This document shows, in pieces, positions 9,295-17,547 of a stretch of DNA of 64,000 bases. The stretch's first letter is position 1. The number at the start of each line of letters is the position of its first letter. Position numbers and translations under genes: made by a program. The stretch comes from Lachnospiraceae bacterium UBA7202. GTDB taxonomy: Bacteria > Bacillota > Clostridia > Lachnospirales > Lachnospiraceae. The DNA lies in assembly GCA_002490705.1 (NCBI GenBank), contig DKUO01000043.1:62001-126000 (forward strand). Reading direction: 5' to 3'. The notes under the pieces were generated by a model that searched no databases, was not told where the DNA came from, and saw nothing but the letters and a program-made list of their open reading frames with translations.

Positions 9295-10164
9295 TTAAAA
9301 GTGCTGTCTGCGTTGCAGAAGCAGGCACACCACAAGCAGGACAATCGACAGGATCACCGTCAGCGCCGCCATCCTGTCAAATTCCAGTTTCAGATACCAG
9401 TTTTGCAAAAGATGCTGTAAAAAATAAATCTGTTCCTGCGGGTAACTGCCCGCCACCATCCAGACCTCTCTGTAGCTTTTAAAAATCTGTAGTACGGACA
9501 GCATTCCTATGGTGAAAAAACTGCCGGAAAGACCCGGCCTGATAATGTAATGCCAGTTCTGCCACTTGTTTGCACCGTCCACCTGGGCGGCCTCCTCCAC
9601 TTCCTTTGGCAGCGCCCCAAGGCCCGCAAGCCAAAGAATAACCATATACCCTGTGTTCTTCCACAAAAAACTGCATACCACTACCACGATCGCCCATTCG
9701 GAATTGAGATAATCAATACTGACAAAGGCCGGAAGCGCCGTTATTTTTTCCGATATCTTCGTCAATGCCCCGTTGATCAGTCCCTGTTTGTCACTGAGAA
9801 TCTGCAATGTCAGAACCATAACCGCCGCCGGCACCGCCATGGGCAGAAGCATGGCCGACACCAGCTTACGTCGCAGAAAGAGATTCCGCAAAAGCAGCGA
9901 AAGAAACAGGCTGATCCCCATCAACAGCGGTACGCCTGCCGCCAAATACAGCAGGGTATTGCGCGCAGCCAGCTGGAAAGCGCCGTTGGTAAACACCATA
10001 CGGTAATTATCCGCCCCCACGAAGGCGCCGTTGCCGGACTTAACAAACGAACGCCGCACCACCTCAAAGAAAGGAAGCAGATAGAACAACATGACACCCG
10101 AAAATCCCGGCAGCAGAAACAACAGCCTTTTACTCTTCCATCGCAATCGCCATTTTCCGTTCAA
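9295..10164 (-). CDS. carbohydrate-type ABC transporter permease (MalF-like)
   Basis: About 289 residues. The N-terminus WKSKRLLFLLPGFSGVML is typical for MalF-like permeases, and the EAA loop EEAAQVDGANKWQNW lies near residue 190. The start is uncertain because the frame stays open far into the preceding gene. TTG at 10164 gives the usual family length, while ATG at 10230 has a GGAG five bases upstream but would overlap the lipoprotein gene by about 100 bases. It pairs with the MalG-like gene just downstream. Confidence 0.85.
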   Translation of the reverse strand: MNGKWRLRWKSKRLLFLLPGFSGVMLFYLLPFFEVVRRSFVKSGNGAFVGADNYRMVFTNGAFQLAARNTLLYLAAGVPLLMGISLFLSLLLRNLFLRRKLVSAMLLPMAVPAAVMVLTLQILSDKQGLINGALTKISEKITALPAFVSIDYLNSEWAIVVVVCSFLWKNTGYMVILWLAGLGALPKEVEEAAQVDGANKWQNWHYIIRPGLSGSFFTIGMLSVLQIFKSYREVWMVAGSYPQEQIYFLQHLLQNWYLKLEFDRMAALTVILSIVLLVVCLLLQRRQHF

Positions 10165-12439
10165 CCTCTTTCGCCCCTTCCTCCGGCGTAAGCCCGCCCT
10201 CGAGTACCCGGGCGCCGACCTCCCTGACATTCTTCTCCAAAAGTGTTCCCGGCCGGTAACAGCAGTCTGATTCTTCCATCGTGTCATACAGCCACTGTAG
10301 TTCTTCCTCCGTCGGCCAGAAAGAATCTTTATATATCGCACTGATGTCATTGGCAGTCCACCCTTTGATCTCGGCAAAAGCAAGGTTATTGATATCCAGA
10401 AGAGAGGCAAAAGAATCCTTCCTGATCGGAAGGCCGCCGTCAAAGTGCCCCTCCAGCCACCATTTCTGCATCATAGTGTCTGACAAAAGCAGCTCCAGAA
10501 ATGCCTCTCCGAGCTCCGGCTCCTTTGCCTGTTCACACAATCCCACAATTGTCCTCGCCCGATAAATATTTCCGGCCTGCCCTGTCATCCTTCCGTAAAC
10601 CACTTCGTCCTCCAGCTTTTTATAATAGGAGTAGTCATTCCTGTAATTCTCCATTCTCGTATGCAGGTTTGTCACCCCGTACCATGCGTTTTTCAGATAA
10701 CCCAGAGCAACCCATGTCTCTCCGATATTGTAATAATCCTCATACTGTCCGAACATGATATTCGAAAGATCTGCCTCCTCATTCACCACATCCTGCTGCC
10801 ATCTGGCCCTCTCTTCGTCACTCATGCCTTCGCTGTCCAGCTCCCACAGTCTTTCCGCCGCCTGATAGAATGCCGCCAGACTGTCCCCATCCAGACTGCC
10901 GTCCTCTTTCGTCCACGCGGGCAGACAGAGCGGAATGAGAAGATCAAACAGATTTTCCTGATAGGGTGTATCAATCAACGGTCCCTCCGGGTGTTCCGCT
11001 CTTGCCCGTTCCGCTGCCGAGACGATTCCCGCAAGCCCCTGCATGTCTTCCACGTATTTCTTCTCGCCCAGATAAATCGGCAGTTCGACCGTCATCGGCA
11101 CCCCGAAGATTCTGTTTTTCTCCGTCATGCGCATCCCCTCCGGAATGCTCTGATATAAAACACCCTCTTCCATGTAGGGAGCAAGCATCCCGTCCAGTTC
11201 TTTCAGCACGCCCTTATCCGCATACTGTTCAATATCCATACCATCCAGTATGATCACATCCGGCACATCCCCGGCCAGTATTCTCGTATTCAGATTTTTG
11301 AGCGCATCCTCCCTGCTGACAGCATTATCACCATCCATCCCCGTCTCATACCGCACCAGCACATCCGGGTGCTCCTTCTGGAAAAGACGTCCCGCATAGC
11401 GGACACGACCGTTTTCTTCCAGACTGTAGACCGCAAGCTCTCTGGATGGCTTCATCGGAAGCGTCTCATCGTAGTACATTTCAACCATGTAGTTGCCGCT
11501 GAAATATACCCGAAACAGCCCGTCATCCAACCCCTGCAGCGCATACAGATTATACTGGCTGTCTCCGAGGGCAGTCATCTGCCCATCCGCGATCTGTTCG
11601 ATCACCGAGCCGCCCCACACATAGCGGTACAGCCCGGTACGGCAGGCAAGATAGAGCACTTCCGCACTGTCTTCCTGCGCCGTTTCAGCGCTCTGACCCA
11701 CCACTGTCAATGCGATCCTCCCGTTTCGGTGGGACTTGACAAAGTCATTCAGAACCGTGTTATCCGCAAGCAGTCTCTCTCCCGCCATATCATAGAGATA
11801 CGCCTTCTCCCCGTCCACAGCAAGCATGGTATCTCCCACAAAGGCAAATTCCCTGACCTGGCCTTCGGTGGCAAACAGACTCTCCGTCTCCCCGCTTTCC
11901 AAATGAATCCGGTACACACAGGAATCGGAAGCGGCATAGACTCTTCCGTCCGGCGCAAACGCAAACTGTTCCAGATTCGTAGCCTTCCGATAATCCGCCC
12001 CATAAAGCTCCAACGGGTGCCGTTCTCCCGTTTCGCTCACATAGTAGTAAAGATAACGGCTGTCTCCCTCGGCGGCATACGCCTCGTACTCCTCATCCGA
12101 ATAAAACATGGGCGTATAACCGAAAATCACCGCACCTTCGTCTGATATGCCATAGGAAAATTTGACATGAATATTGGCATTGCTCTCCCAACCCCATTTC
12201 TCTCTGCTGACCGTGCCGTCCGCGGCCACATGGGTCAGATCCACTCCATTTCCGAAGAGCCAGTAACCGCCGTCCGGGCAGGGGTGCATATATTCGTACC
12301 CTGCCCCCGGCAGCTTTACTTCCCTGTCCGCATAGCGTCCCATGGGAATCTCTTCCTCCTTACCGCCGCCGCAGCCGGAAAGCGCCGCGCAAACGGTGCA
12401 AGCTATCAAATATAACAACACCCGTCCTTTTCTCTTCAT
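10130..12439 (-). CDS. large lipoprotein: beta-propeller-like N-terminus fused to an ABC solute-binding domain
   Basis: 769 residues, nearly twice the usual solute-binding protein. A lipoprotein signal ends in LSGC with the lipidated Cys at 23. Residues about 35-330 form repeated short beta-rich units (FAFAPDGRVYAASDSCVYRI, VREFAFVGDTMLAVDGEKAY) that read like propeller blades. From about residue 350 the protein resembles type-1 solute-binding domains: FQKEHPDVLVRYE, then ILAGDVPDVIILDG, and late GGLPIRKDSFASLL. The start has GGGGAGAAGG upstream. It heads the operon and is divergent from a two-component system. The ligand is unknown. The fused propeller could read out a second ligand or the cell wall (inference). 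Confidence 0.82.
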   Translation of the reverse strand: MKRKGRVLLYLIACTVCAALSGCGGGKEEEIPMGRYADREVKLPGAGYEYMHPCPDGGYWLFGNGVDLTHVAADGTVSREKWGWESNANIHVKFSYGISDEGAVIFGYTPMFYSDEEYEAYAAEGDSRYLYYYVSETGERHPLELYGADYRKATNLEQFAFAPDGRVYAASDSCVYRIHLESGETESLFATEGQVREFAFVGDTMLAVDGEKAYLYDMAGERLLADNTVLNDFVKSHRNGRIALTVVGQSAETAQEDSAEVLYLACRTGLYRYVWGGSVIEQIADGQMTALGDSQYNLYALQGLDDGLFRVYFSGNYMVEMYYDETLPMKPSRELAVYSLEENGRVRYAGRLFQKEHPDVLVRYETGMDGDNAVSREDALKNLNTRILAGDVPDVIILDGMDIEQYADKGVLKELDGMLAPYMEEGVLYQSIPEGMRMTEKNRIFGVPMTVELPIYLGEKKYVEDMQGLAGIVSAAERARAEHPEGPLIDTPYQENLFDLLIPLCLPAWTKEDGSLDGDSLAAFYQAAERLWELDSEGMSDEERARWQQDVVNEEADLSNIMFGQYEDYYNIGETWVALGYLKNAWYGVTNLHTRMENYRNDYSYYKKLEDEVVYGRMTGQAGNIYRARTIVGLCEQAKEPELGEAFLELLLSDTMMQKWWLEGHFDGGLPIRKDSFASLLDINNLAFAEIKGWTANDISAIYKDSFWPTEEELQWLYDTMEESDCCYRPGTLLEKNVREVGARVLEGGLTPEEGAKEVERKMAIAMEE

Positions 12440-12472
12440 ATACCTTCTCCCCTCAATTTCTCCATTGCTTCT

Positions 12473-12564
12473 ATTATAATAAAAACTCCTTCTAATTATC
12501 TTCTAAGAAGTTTCTAAGAAATCTCTAAATTTAGAATTTATTTAAAGATTAAATGTGGTACACT
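12473..12564. promoter_or_regulatory. divergent promoters with four in-phase 11-bp repeats (response-regulator box)
   Basis: Direct repeats start at 12490, 12501, 12512 and 12523. The core is TTCTAA (CTCTAA in the last), and two copies are TTCTAAGAA. Plus-strand TACACT (12559-12564) is a -10 for the regulator gene, and the last repeat ends just before its -35 position. Minus-strand TATAAT (12478-12473) is a -10 for the lipoprotein operon with no good -35, the repeats covering that spot. An 11-bp period is the hallmark of OmpR/PhoB-family binding. Confidence 0.65.
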
Positions 12565-12594
12565 GTTCACAAACACAGTGGTGAGGGAATCGTC

Positions 12595-13272
12595 ATGAAT
12601 ATTCTGATCATTGAAGATGATAAAGATTTGTGCCACGCCGTTTCATGGCAGTTGGAGCAGGAGGGCCATCGTGTGGACTGCTGCCACGACGGCGGCGAGG
12701 CCACGTTGTATATCCGTCAGGGAATTTACGACCTGATCCTGTTAGACTGCATGCTTCCCGGCGAAAACGGTCTTCACATTCTGCGCGGCATCCGCGCCGA
12801 AGGAAACCTTACCCCCGTCATCATCCTCTCCGCACTCGGCGAAGTGGACGACCGGGTAACGGGGCTCAACGCAGGCGCGGACGACTATCTGGTAAAACCC
12901 TTTGCCTACTCTGAACTGTCCGCCAGAATTGCCTCCCTGTTCCGCCGCAAAAACGCCTTTGAAAACACCGCTCTGTCCTACGGCGATCTGTCCTTCGACA
13001 GTGCGGAAAACAGCCTGATGTGCGGCGATAAAAAATGCGCCCTCTCCCAGACGGAAGGGGAACTGATGCGCCTGCTTCTACAAGCCGGCGATAAGACTAC
13101 CGGCCGCACCGTACTGCTACACAAAGTATGGGGTCTGGACACTTCCGTGGAAAACAGTAATCTGGATAACTATATCTATTTTTTGCGCAAACGTCTGAAA
13201 ACGCTGGACAGCTGTGTCGCCATCGTCAACCGGCGCGGCCACGGCTACCGTCTGGAATATAACAAAGACTAA
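12595..13272 (+). CDS. OmpR/PhoB-family response regulator
   Basis: 225 residues from the ATG at 12595, which has GAGGGA upstream. An earlier in-frame start lacks this. The receiver domain has the acidic pair D8/D9, phospho-acceptor D51 in ILLDCMLPGENG and the signature lysine in DDYLVKPF. The C-terminal winged helix ends with FLRKRL and GHGYRLEY. The histidine kinase gene follows after 10 bases. It is divergent from the transporter-adaptor operon, and the repeats in between are its likely binding site, so it probably activates that operon and itself (inference). Confidence 0.95.
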   Translation: MNILIIEDDKDLCHAVSWQLEQEGHRVDCCHDGGEATLYIRQGIYDLILLDCMLPGENGLHILRGIRAEGNLTPVIILSALGEVDDRVTGLNAGADDYLVKPFAYSELSARIASLFRRKNAFENTALSYGDLSFDSAENSLMCGDKKCALSQTEGELMRLLLQAGDKTTGRTVLLHKVWGLDTSVENSNLDNYIYFLRKRLKTLDSCVAIVNRRGHGYRLEYNKD

Positions 13273-13282
13273 AGGAGTTCTC

Positions 13283-14569
13283 ATGTATCAGGATGTACGG
13301 CTTCGGCTGACCATACTTTTTACCGCTGTCCTTTCGATTCTGCTGGCTGTACTGCTTGGCGTCTGTTTCTATTTTTCCGTAAGACAGCAGTTTTCTCTAC
13401 AGTTATCCTCTTTTACGAGCCAGTCTTACACCGTATGTGCGTCCATCAGCGAACAGACTGTCCTCACCTCCCGCTGGCTGGCTGCCCATGAAGAAAATGC
13501 GGGATTCCGCATCTATCTGTGGGACAACGGCGTGGAACTGTTCCACAACCGGGACCACGCAAGCCAGATTCTCCCCGAATACACCCACTATCTTTCTGCG
13601 CCGGACGCCGGGCACACCCTGCATCCGCAGGGAAAAAATACAGATGTCTCTGTGGGAAAACACGGTTTCCTGCCCGAAGTTCTCTATTACCAAAAAAATC
13701 TGGTTAAAAACGACAGCATCCTACAGGTCTGTTTTTTACAATCTCTGAAACCGCTCTATGCCCGTATCAAAAACAGCGCCTTTCTCTATTTTTCCCTGTT
13801 TCTTTTTTCCCTCTGCCTGCTTGCGCTCTTTTGCTGGTATTTCACGGGACGTCTTTTACAGCCGCTGCTTGCCTCTCAGGAAAGCCAAAACCGCTTCATC
13901 GCCAGCGTTTCCCATGAGCTGCGAACACCCCTTGCCGTCATCCTCTCCAACGCCTCCGCCTGCGAAAAAGCGCCTCCCGCGGAACAGAAAACCTTTTTTC
14001 AGGTGATCGCAAGGGAGGGCGGGCAGATATCGGATATGCTGGAACAACTCCTTACCCTCTCCCGCGCGGACAGTCACGGGCTGACCCTTCGGATCGAAGC
14101 GGCGGATTTGCAGACACTGCTTCTGGAGACCTACGAAAATTTTCTGCCTCTGGCCGCCGACAGCGGACACCTTCTCTCCACCCGCCTGCCCGAGGCTGAA
14201 CTGCCGCTCTGCGCCTGCGATGTGAGCAGGATACAACAGGTATGCCACATTCTTCTGCACAACGCCCTGTCCTACACACCCGCCGGAAGCACAGTACTTC
14301 TGTTCATCGCCGAGGGATCCTACGAGAGAGAAATCACCATCGGCGTGCAGGATAACGGCCCCGGTATTCCCGATGAGGAAAAGGAAAAAATCTTCGACCG
14401 CTTCTATCGCGCAGCTTCCATGCCCTGTGCCGCAAAAGACGAAAAAGGCCACCACGGTCTGGGACTCGCGGTAGCCAAAGAAATTATTTCCGCCCACAAA
14501 GGGACGCTGACTGTCACTGACGCAGAAGACGGCGGGGCTGTCTTTCTGGCGACGCTGCCAGTATCCTGA
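13283..14569 (+). CDS. sensor histidine kinase
   Basis: 428 residues from the ATG at 13283, chosen for the AAAGGAG seven bases before it. Two membrane helices (about 9-32 and 165-188) enclose an extracytoplasmic sensor of about 130 residues with no family that I recognise. No clear HAMP domain is visible. HisKA begins directly with FIASVSHELRTPLA (H211), followed by the N-box (HNALSYTPAGS), G1 box (QDNGPGIPDEEKEKIFDRFYR) and G2 (GLGLAVAKEI). It partners the OmpR-type regulator just upstream. The signal is unknown, and proximity to the divergent transporter suggests that it senses the same ligand or envelope state. Confidence 0.94.
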   Translation: MYQDVRLRLTILFTAVLSILLAVLLGVCFYFSVRQQFSLQLSSFTSQSYTVCASISEQTVLTSRWLAAHEENAGFRIYLWDNGVELFHNRDHASQILPEYTHYLSAPDAGHTLHPQGKNTDVSVGKHGFLPEVLYYQKNLVKNDSILQVCFLQSLKPLYARIKNSAFLYFSLFLFSLCLLALFCWYFTGRLLQPLLASQESQNRFIASVSHELRTPLAVILSNASACEKAPPAEQKTFFQVIAREGGQISDMLEQLLTLSRADSHGLTLRIEAADLQTLLLETYENFLPLAADSGHLLSTRLPEAELPLCACDVSRIQQVCHILLHNALSYTPAGSTVLLFIAEGSYEREITIGVQDNGPGIPDEEKEKIFDRFYRAASMPCAAKDEKGHHGLGLAVAKEIISAHKGTLTVTDAEDGGAVFLATLPVS

Positions 14570-14672
14570 TACTAGAATTCCATGAAATAATGCGATTACA
14601 TTCTGTAACTACTGCGACCGCTATATGCTGGCAATCATCATAACTTTTTCTAATAAAAACTTTATTAACAAT

Positions 14673-15143
14673 TTATTTAAAACTAACTTCTATCTGTAAT
14701 CCCATCCCCTCTGCAAGTCTTTGTAATGTGCTAATAGATGGATTACTTAATCCTCTTTCTATCTTACTAATATCTGCTTGATATATACCAGTTTTTTCAG
14801 CTAATTGCTTTTGTGTAATACCAATTCTATTTCTTGCTTCGGTCAATCTTGCAGCCAATTTAGACATAATATCTACAGTATCTTTTCCTATTTCAATTCC
14901 ATCTTCCCAAATTGTTTCTGCATCCAAATCTAAATCATCATTCCATGACACACCATACCCACCTGCATCAACCTGGACGCTATTAAATAATTCTCTATTT
15001 TCAAGTTCTTTTAACTGTGGATAGATATTAAACAGCCTATCTACGCTGTACTCTTTTACAGTTCCGTCAAAGAATGTTGCAGATATAATAAGATCATTTT
15101 GGGTTATAACAGACTTAATCTTGTGCATCATATTCAACCCCAT
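14673..15143 (-). CDS. DUF2442 + XRE helix-turn-helix protein (antitoxin-like)
   Basis: About 152-156 residues. The first 85 residues are DUF2442-like (ATFFDGTVKEYSVDRLF, then GYGVSWNDDLDLDAETIW). Residues about 95-150 form an XRE-type HTH (RNRIGITQKQLAEKTGIYQ, ISKIERGLSNPSISTL). It follows the DUF4160 gene by seven bases on the same strand. Such DUF4160/DUF2442 pairs are often placed among toxin-antitoxin-like modules, with this protein as antitoxin and autoregulator (family knowledge and inference). The gene is markedly richer in A+T than its neighbours, a sign of recent transfer. Confidence 0.85.
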   Translation of the reverse strand: MGLNMMHKIKSVITQNDLIISATFFDGTVKEYSVDRLFNIYPQLKELENRELFNSVQVDAGGYGVSWNDDLDLDAETIWEDGIEIGKDTVDIMSKLAARLTEARNRIGITQKQLAEKTGIYQADISKIERGLSNPSISTLQRLAEGMGLQIEVSFK

Positions 15144-15150
15144 CCTTTCA

Positions 15151-15405
15151 TTATTCTACTGGTGGCAAAAACTTAAATTGCTGCGTTTCCCACATATCTA
15201 AAAGTTCTTTGCCATATTTTGCTATAAACTTTTGAACCATTTTCTGTTCTTTATTTCCCAAATCACCTTCAAACATTTCTCCATCAGAAAGTGAAAACAT
15301 ACCAATATTATCTCCGCAAATAGCATGAATATGAGGTGGGTTATGCTCTTTCTGTCTTAAATACATTTTTATAACAATTCCATTAAACCTAGATATTACC
15401 GGCAT
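15151..15405 (-). CDS. DUF4160 protein (toxin-like partner)
   Basis: 84 residues, the usual DUF4160 size, with the family pattern near the start (GIVIKMYLRQKEHNPPHIHA). GGAGGAAC lies eight bases before the ATG at 15405. It is first in a two-gene unit with the DUF2442-XRE gene and is AT-rich. DUF4160 proteins lack a proven activity. A toxin role is inference from pairing and size. A strong promoter with an embedded inverted repeat precedes it. Confidence 0.85.
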   Translation of the reverse strand: MPVISRFNGIVIKMYLRQKEHNPPHIHAICGDNIGMFSLSDGEMFEGDLGNKEQKMVQKFIAKYGKELLDMWETQQFKFLPPVE

Positions 15406-15437
15406 TTTCCGTTCCTCCTCATTTGTTTTCTATAATC

Positions 15438-15466
15438 ATTTTATAGTATATATCCTATATTGTCAA
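15438..15466 (-). promoter_or_regulatory. promoter and operator of the DUF4160/DUF2442-XRE pair
   Basis: Minus strand TTGACA (15466-15461), 17-base spacer, TAAAAT (15443-15438). An inverted repeat TATAG-N8-CTATA (15442-15459) fills the spacer, exactly where an XRE autorepressor would block polymerase. Confidence 0.7.
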
Positions 15467-15482
15467 CTGTATTTGTAAGAAT

Positions 15483-15519
15483 AAAAAATACCGCAAACCG
15501 CTTTATCAGCAGTTTCCGG
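15483..15519 (-). terminator. terminator of tRNA-Glu
   Basis: On the minus strand an imperfect 12-bp stem (CCGGAAACTGCT against AGCGGTTTGCGG) is followed by TATTTTTTA. It lies about 35 bases after the tRNA 3' end. Confidence 0.75.
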
Positions 15520-15554
15520 CATCCTTTAGGGTTGGGCTGTTCTAAAACAGTCAA

Positions 15555-15626
15555 CAGCTCGTAGGGGAATCGAACCCCTGTTTCCGCCGTGAGAGGGCGG
15601 CGTCTTAACCGCTTGACCAACGAGCC
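15555..15626 (-). tRNA. tRNA-Glu (anticodon CUC)
   Basis: 72 nt on the minus strand. The acceptor 5' strand GGCTCGT pairs with ACGAGCT. The D-loop holds GGTCAAGCGGTTAAG. The anticodon stem CCGCC/GGCGG encloses loop CTCTCAC with anticodon CTC. The T-arm has GGTTCGATTCC. CCA is not encoded. The AT-rich DUF4160 module lies directly downstream. Confidence 0.97.
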
Positions 15627-15645
15627 ATCTGATTGACACTTGCTT

Positions 15646-15674
15646 ATTCTATTATATTTTCTGGAAGAATGCAA
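15646..15674 (-). promoter_or_regulatory. tRNA-Glu promoter
   Basis: Minus strand TTGCAT (15674-15669), 17-base spacer, TAGAAT (15651-15646). This starts transcription about a dozen bases before the tRNA. An overlapping TATAAT at 15656-15651 has no matching -35. Confidence 0.5.
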
Positions 15675-15783
15675 GTCTTTTTTCTATTTTTTTATCTATT
15701 TTTTGAATCCGCTGCCCCAAACAGCCACGCCGTATTCATTTTGCCCTCCGCCATCCGTTTTTCCTGCCATTCTTCCATTAGGT

Positions 15784-17520
15784 TTACATAACATAATATT
15801 CGTAATCCTTCCACGCCTCCAAATCGGGAAACCACACATCCTCCGCCGTCCCCGCCCCACCGTCTGCCTCCCCGGAATTCTCCGTGGTATTACGATAAGC
15901 GGCGTTATACATGGGAATCACCACACTGCTCCCGTCGCCAAAGGTATAGCGCACCGTCGCATGGCCGTCCGCGTCCGTAGAGACAGTCTCGGCACTGCCA
16001 CCCGTCAGGTTGAAGATCCAGGCGGCCGCCGTGTCTGGGCTTCTGTAGACGGCATTCCGGTCCGCCCCGCCGCTTTCCCTGTCATATTCCGTCTGAACCT
16101 GAATGCCCTCCAGAAAGCCCCGCTCCTCATAATCCGTAAACCGATATTCCCCGGCAATCAAATAAGCCTCGTCAAAATCCGCCCGGGAAGCGATGCTGTC
16201 CAGAAAACGAACGTCGCTGTCCGTCACCCGATAACCGTCCGCCGTCTCTGTAAACTGTAGCTCCTCCTTCCAGACCGTCACATGGGGATCTGACGTCCAC
16301 GCATAGTACCAGATTTCCGCCCGGTCTGTGTCTGTCCCGCCCTCTCCGAGTTCCTCAGTCAACATATAATGAAACTCGTTCGGCCACGGACTGGACAAGC
16401 CAAAGGTGTACGTTCCGCCTGCTTTTTCCATCAAAATCACGCTCTCCAAGGCTGTCTTCTCGTCAATATACAACCCGGCCATCACATCGCCGTTTCTGTC
16501 GCAGTAGGCATTGGCATAAGTATTCAAGAAACGCAGCTTCTCCTCCGTCTGTTCCTTCTGCGTCCTCCCCGCCGGATTCAACATAAGTCCGACCGTCAGT
16601 GCGCACAAAAGCGCAGCCAGTACCGCCGCCGTCACAATCCTGCCTCTCTTCCATGAAAGAATGTTTTGGATACGCTTTTTCAGCCCGCCCTCACTAAAAG
16701 CCACAGGGCTTGCGTGAAATCCTGGTTCCGCGCAGGACAAAGCTAAGAGCGTCCGCGAATACTCCTGCTTCGCCTCCTCGCCAAGCCGTCTTAAGACCGT
16801 CTCGTCACAGGACATTTCCATATCGCTCTCCAGCAGCCGAAAGGAAAACCACACGAGAGGATTAAACCAATGCAGGCACGCCGCACCCCACCCGATCAAT
16901 TTTATCAGATAGTCCTTTCTGGCAATATGCGCCCGTTCATGGACTAATACATAACGACGTTCTGTAGGAGACAGCCGGGCCGGCAGATAGATCCGCGGAC
17001 GAACCATACCAAACACAAAGGGCGTGGCAATCCCGTCTATCTCATAAACTTCCTCTTCTAAAGGCCGCGCTTCGGACAAAAACCGTCTCAACCTGACCGC
17101 CATCCCAAAACTGTAACAGAGCAGAAAAAGCACACCGGCAATCCACACCCAGGCACCCACTCCGAGGGCCATTTGCGCCATCCCCTTCTCCTGCGCCTGC
17201 GTGACGCTCACAGAAGGCTGAACCTTCACCGCACTGCCGTCCGTCCCGTCAGACAGATAGCCCTTTCCCTGCCATACCTCCTGCTGCCCACCGGAAAATC
17301 CCTCCCCGAACACCACCGCAGTATCCATCCGCAGCAGGCTGTAACTGCTGGTCAGCGTGACAGGGCACAACAATCTAAACAGCACCACGCCCCACAGAAG
17401 ATAGGAAAAAATCTTGGCCTGTCTGCGCAGCAAAACCCGCAGTATAAGAACCACCCCGATACAATATCCGGCTGTCAGGCTCATATTCAGTATTTTCACA
17501 AAAACCGCTGTCATATCCAT
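15784..17520 (-). CDS. BlaR1-like M56 family membrane metallopeptidase
   Basis: 578 residues. Membrane helices near the N-terminus (about 7-28, 34-55, 120-140) precede the M56 zinc site HERAH in YVLVHERAHIARKDYLIK, with the downstream acidic SDMEMSCDE. A further membrane helix (about residue 295) leads to an extracytoplasmic domain of about 250 residues. I do not recognise a penicillin-binding sensor there, so the signal need not be a beta-lactam. The gene follows the BlaI-type repressor by 27 bases and should cleave it or trigger its loss on sensing, as in BlaR1-BlaI (family knowledge). Confidence 0.9.
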   Translation of the reverse strand: MDMTAVFVKILNMSLTAGYCIGVVLILRVLLRRQAKIFSYLLWGVVLFRLLCPVTLTSSYSLLRMDTAVVFGEGFSGGQQEVWQGKGYLSDGTDGSAVKVQPSVSVTQAQEKGMAQMALGVGAWVWIAGVLFLLCYSFGMAVRLRRFLSEARPLEEEVYEIDGIATPFVFGMVRPRIYLPARLSPTERRYVLVHERAHIARKDYLIKLIGWGAACLHWFNPLVWFSFRLLESDMEMSCDETVLRRLGEEAKQEYSRTLLALSCAEPGFHASPVAFSEGGLKKRIQNILSWKRGRIVTAAVLAALLCALTVGLMLNPAGRTQKEQTEEKLRFLNTYANAYCDRNGDVMAGLYIDEKTALESVILMEKAGGTYTFGLSSPWPNEFHYMLTEELGEGGTDTDRAEIWYYAWTSDPHVTVWKEELQFTETADGYRVTDSDVRFLDSIASRADFDEAYLIAGEYRFTDYEERGFLEGIQVQTEYDRESGGADRNAVYRSPDTAAAWIFNLTGGSAETVSTDADGHATVRYTFGDGSSVVIPMYNAAYRNTTENSGEADGGAGTAEDVWFPDLEAWKDYEYYVM

Positions 17521-17547
17521 ACACCCGCCTTATCCTTTCCTGCGCCG

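Noticed and set aside
10165..10443. Long N-terminal extension of the MalF-like permease
   Set aside because: It lies within the lipoprotein gene in another frame and is Arg-rich nonsense for a permease N-terminus.
15441..15674. 77-codon frame on the minus strand
   Set aside because: It covers the whole tRNA-Glu gene and its terminator, so it is not a protein gene.
15692..15778. 28-codon open frame after the M56 gene on the minus strand
   Set aside because: No ribosome binding site, no recognisable domain, and it runs into an A/T-run region. Most likely chance.
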